Positions 23,464 to 24,397 of a stretch of DNA of 24,397 nt are shown piece after piece. The position numbers and the translations under genes were made by a program. Position 1 is the stretch's first letter. Each line of letters begins with the position of its first letter. The stretch spans positions 1 to 24,397 of the forward strand of contig MQVO02000136.1 of the NCBI GenBank assembly GCA_001986395.2, given 5' to 3'. The notes beneath the pieces were generated by a model. That model worked only from the letters and a program-made list of their open reading frames with translations, had not been told where the DNA came from and searched no databases. This stretch comes from Irpex lacteus (Eukaryota; Basidiomycota; Agaricomycetes; Polyporales; Irpicaceae).

Positions 23464-23487
23464 CTACCGCGACCCTAGTTTTTTGGG
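23464..23487. repeat. right half of palindromic repeat, GC subfamily
   Basis: CTACCGCGACCCTAGTTTTT TGGG. It shares the CCGCGA...CCCTAG insert with the copy at 13395-13452 in reverse orientation. Confidence 0.75.
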
Positions 23488-23666
23488 TTTAAATAATAAC
23501 AAAAACTTATTCTAATAATCTCTTTTAAGAATGGAACAAAATGGAACAATCTAAGTTGAGATAAATTTGTTTACCCCCTTATTATTTCTTGCTGCAACCC
23601 ACATTCAACTCAAAATTTAAGGTAAAACCCCCCCTTTTTTAATAATAATACAAAAAGGATTAATGA

Positions 23667-23867
23667 CTAAATCACAAGTACAGGAAATCCGGTAATAAAT
23701 CCAAAATCTTTTAAAATAAAATTTATCACGGAGAAGCTTATCAGTGGTATCATAAAGATGACCATCAATTGACCTATTGTCTGATCAATCCCTCTATCCA
23801 CACTTTCATCATTAAGTACTGTTCGAGTTGTGCTAAAATAACGCTTAGCATTTGCGTTTACAAACAC
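23667..23867 (-). CDS. unknown small membrane ORF, about 66 aa
   Basis: The start is uncertain (a GTG; the frame is open for about 15 more codons upstream to a TAG). It contains an Arg/Ser-rich segment NAKRYFSTTRTVLNDE, then a C-terminal hydrophobic part (LMVIFMIPLISFSVINFILK, GFITGFPVLVI) likely to form one or two membrane helices. The AKRYFSTTR stretch looks like a presequence junction of nucleus-encoded mitochondrial proteins, which is odd for an organellar gene. It follows the ORF at 23869-23988 after a frame change and may be the 3' part of the same broken gene. Confidence 0.4.
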   Translation of the reverse strand: MFVNANAKRYFSTTRTVLNDESVDRGIDQTIGQLMVIFMIPLISFSVINFILKDFGFITGFPVLVI

Positions 23868-23868
23868 C

Positions 23869-23988
23869 TTAAAACCTTGCCCTTGACAAGCTAAATCTTT
23901 GAGTTTCCCCCTTAACTATGACGAGCAAGATGTTACGATGAGGCACGACGTCACATATACCATCATTAACTTTCTGTTCAATAACCAT
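23869..23988 (-). CDS. short ORF, 39 aa, possibly 5' part of the next frame
   Basis: ATG to TAA: MVIEQKVNDGICDVVPHRNI, LLVIVKGETQRFSLSRARF. The composition is protein-like. Its stop (TTTTAAGG) sits where the downstream frame would read FKVFVNANAKRYF, so a one-base frameshift would join the two into about 105 residues. Whether that is decay, a sequencing slip in the homopolymer-like TTTTAAGG, or two real genes is open. Confidence 0.35.
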   Translation of the reverse strand: MVIEQKVNDGICDVVPHRNILLVIVKGETQRFSLSRARF

Positions 23989-24038
23989 AATTAGTTTATT
24001 ATAGACAATTATCCCTTATAACTAGTTAATGTATTACA

Positions 24039-24215
24039 TTAAATTCGTACATCCTTACTATAAAATAAACCTCAACCCTCGGATGTTTTATACATTTTAT
24101 AATAGTTTGCTACAGAGCCACCTCGAACATATAGATTTATATCATACGCTGCTTTTAAATACACAAAGAAATACATTTTATAGCTCCCATAATCCTCTCC
24201 TCCATTGAAATAAAT
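24039..24215 (-). pseudogene. unknown coding remnant
   Basis: An open frame of 58 codons with one TGA read as Trp and no ATG at its head. It encodes FNGGEDYGSYKMYFFVYLKA, AYDINLYVRGGSVANYYKMY, KTSEGWGLFYSKDVRI. Gly-, Tyr- and Asp-containing segments such as these are unlikely from random AT-rich DNA. It is on the same strand as the two ORFs to its left and could be another piece of the same gene. The family is unknown. Confidence 0.35.
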
Positions 24216-24285
24216 TTAAAGATTCTCCCTCCCCTAAAAATAAAAGTTAAAATAAAAAGGATAAAGTGTGTTTTATTTAAATTGG

Positions 24286-24378
24286 TTAATGTAAGCCCAA
24301 TTTGTTTTTTGACAGTTTAATTCGATTAAACCTTTTTGGATTATATAAGGATGTTTTTAAACTTAATTTCTCTTCCAT
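24286..24378 (-). CDS. short ORF at window edge, 30 aa
   Basis: ATG to TAA: MEEKLSLKTSLYNPKRFNRI followed by KLSKNKLGLH. It is basic. The frame is open a few codons further upstream, to a TAA close to the window end. It may be a short shard; too little is visible for identification. Confidence 0.25.
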   Translation of the reverse strand: MEEKLSLKTSLYNPKRFNRIKLSKNKLGLH

Positions 24379-24397
24379 ATCAAAAGGATAAGCTTAT

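Noticed and set aside
731..23487. C4A4-like arms of the palindromes as telomere repeats of linear DNA
   Set aside because: The arms are single CCCCAAAAAAA units inside hairpins at interior positions, not tandem arrays at an end.
731..23487. The regularly repeated palindromes as a CRISPR array
   Set aside because: Spacing is irregular over kilobases, copies occur in both orientations, there are no cas genes, and the DNA is mitochondrial.

Overview
The window is fungal mitochondrial DNA, most likely from a basidiomycete (agaricomycete-type) with an expanded, repeat-rich mitogenome. The evidence is extreme A+T content, a mitochondrial small and large rRNA gene, a recognisable cox2 whose N-terminal half resembles agaricomycete COX2, organellar tRNAs, LAGLIDADG and GIY-YIG homing-endonuclease remnants, a plasmid-type family-B DNA polymerase remnant, and several reading frames that only continue if TGA is read as Trp (translation table 4). 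A Rhizoctonia/Ceratobasidium-like source is only a guess from the repeat style.

Layout: rns lies on the minus strand at the left end (about 41-1790). Positions 1790-5700 are AT-rich spacer with hairpin repeats, a degenerate tRNA, a small unknown membrane ORF, an apparently intact single-motif LAGLIDADG gene with group I intron core remnants, a 39-nt copy of rnl, and a broken LAGLIDADG piece. Positions 6070-7650 hold a small membrane-protein ORF, a stem-closed 130-nt element and a tRNA cluster (Val, His, Ala intact; Lys-like and Phe-like damaged). Positions 7789-10400 are a graveyard: a DNA polymerase shard, unknown ORFs, and LAGLIDADG, GIY-YIG and reverse-transcriptase shards, followed by a nad5 shard. 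cox2 (11228-12187, minus) has a normal first half, but the copper-binding half is replaced by an unrelated Ser/Asn-rich tail. tRNA-Glu and tRNA-Met follow, then rnl (about 14495-17640, minus). Right of rnl lie two nad4 shards, a frameshifted LAGLIDADG gene and unknown shards. After them come a large unknown ORF (21101-22765 or longer, minus), tRNA-Asn and tRNA-Pro, and small ORF pieces at the right edge.

The most striking structural feature is a family of roughly 20 copies of a 41-50 nt near-palindrome with arms CCCCAAAAAAACTAG / CTAGTTTTTTGGGG. Copies sit in spacers, inside both rRNA genes, and at the broken ends of gene fragments. Half copies mark rearrangement junctions, and some copies have other repeats inserted in the loop.

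Functionally the window supplies ribosomal RNAs, tRNAs and one respiratory-complex gene. The rest looks like debris of selfish DNA (group I and possibly group II introns, an invertron-type linear plasmid) and of duplicated respiratory genes, shuffled around the hairpins. Exact ends of the rRNA genes and all functional calls for the unknown ORFs are uncertain because no alignments could be run.
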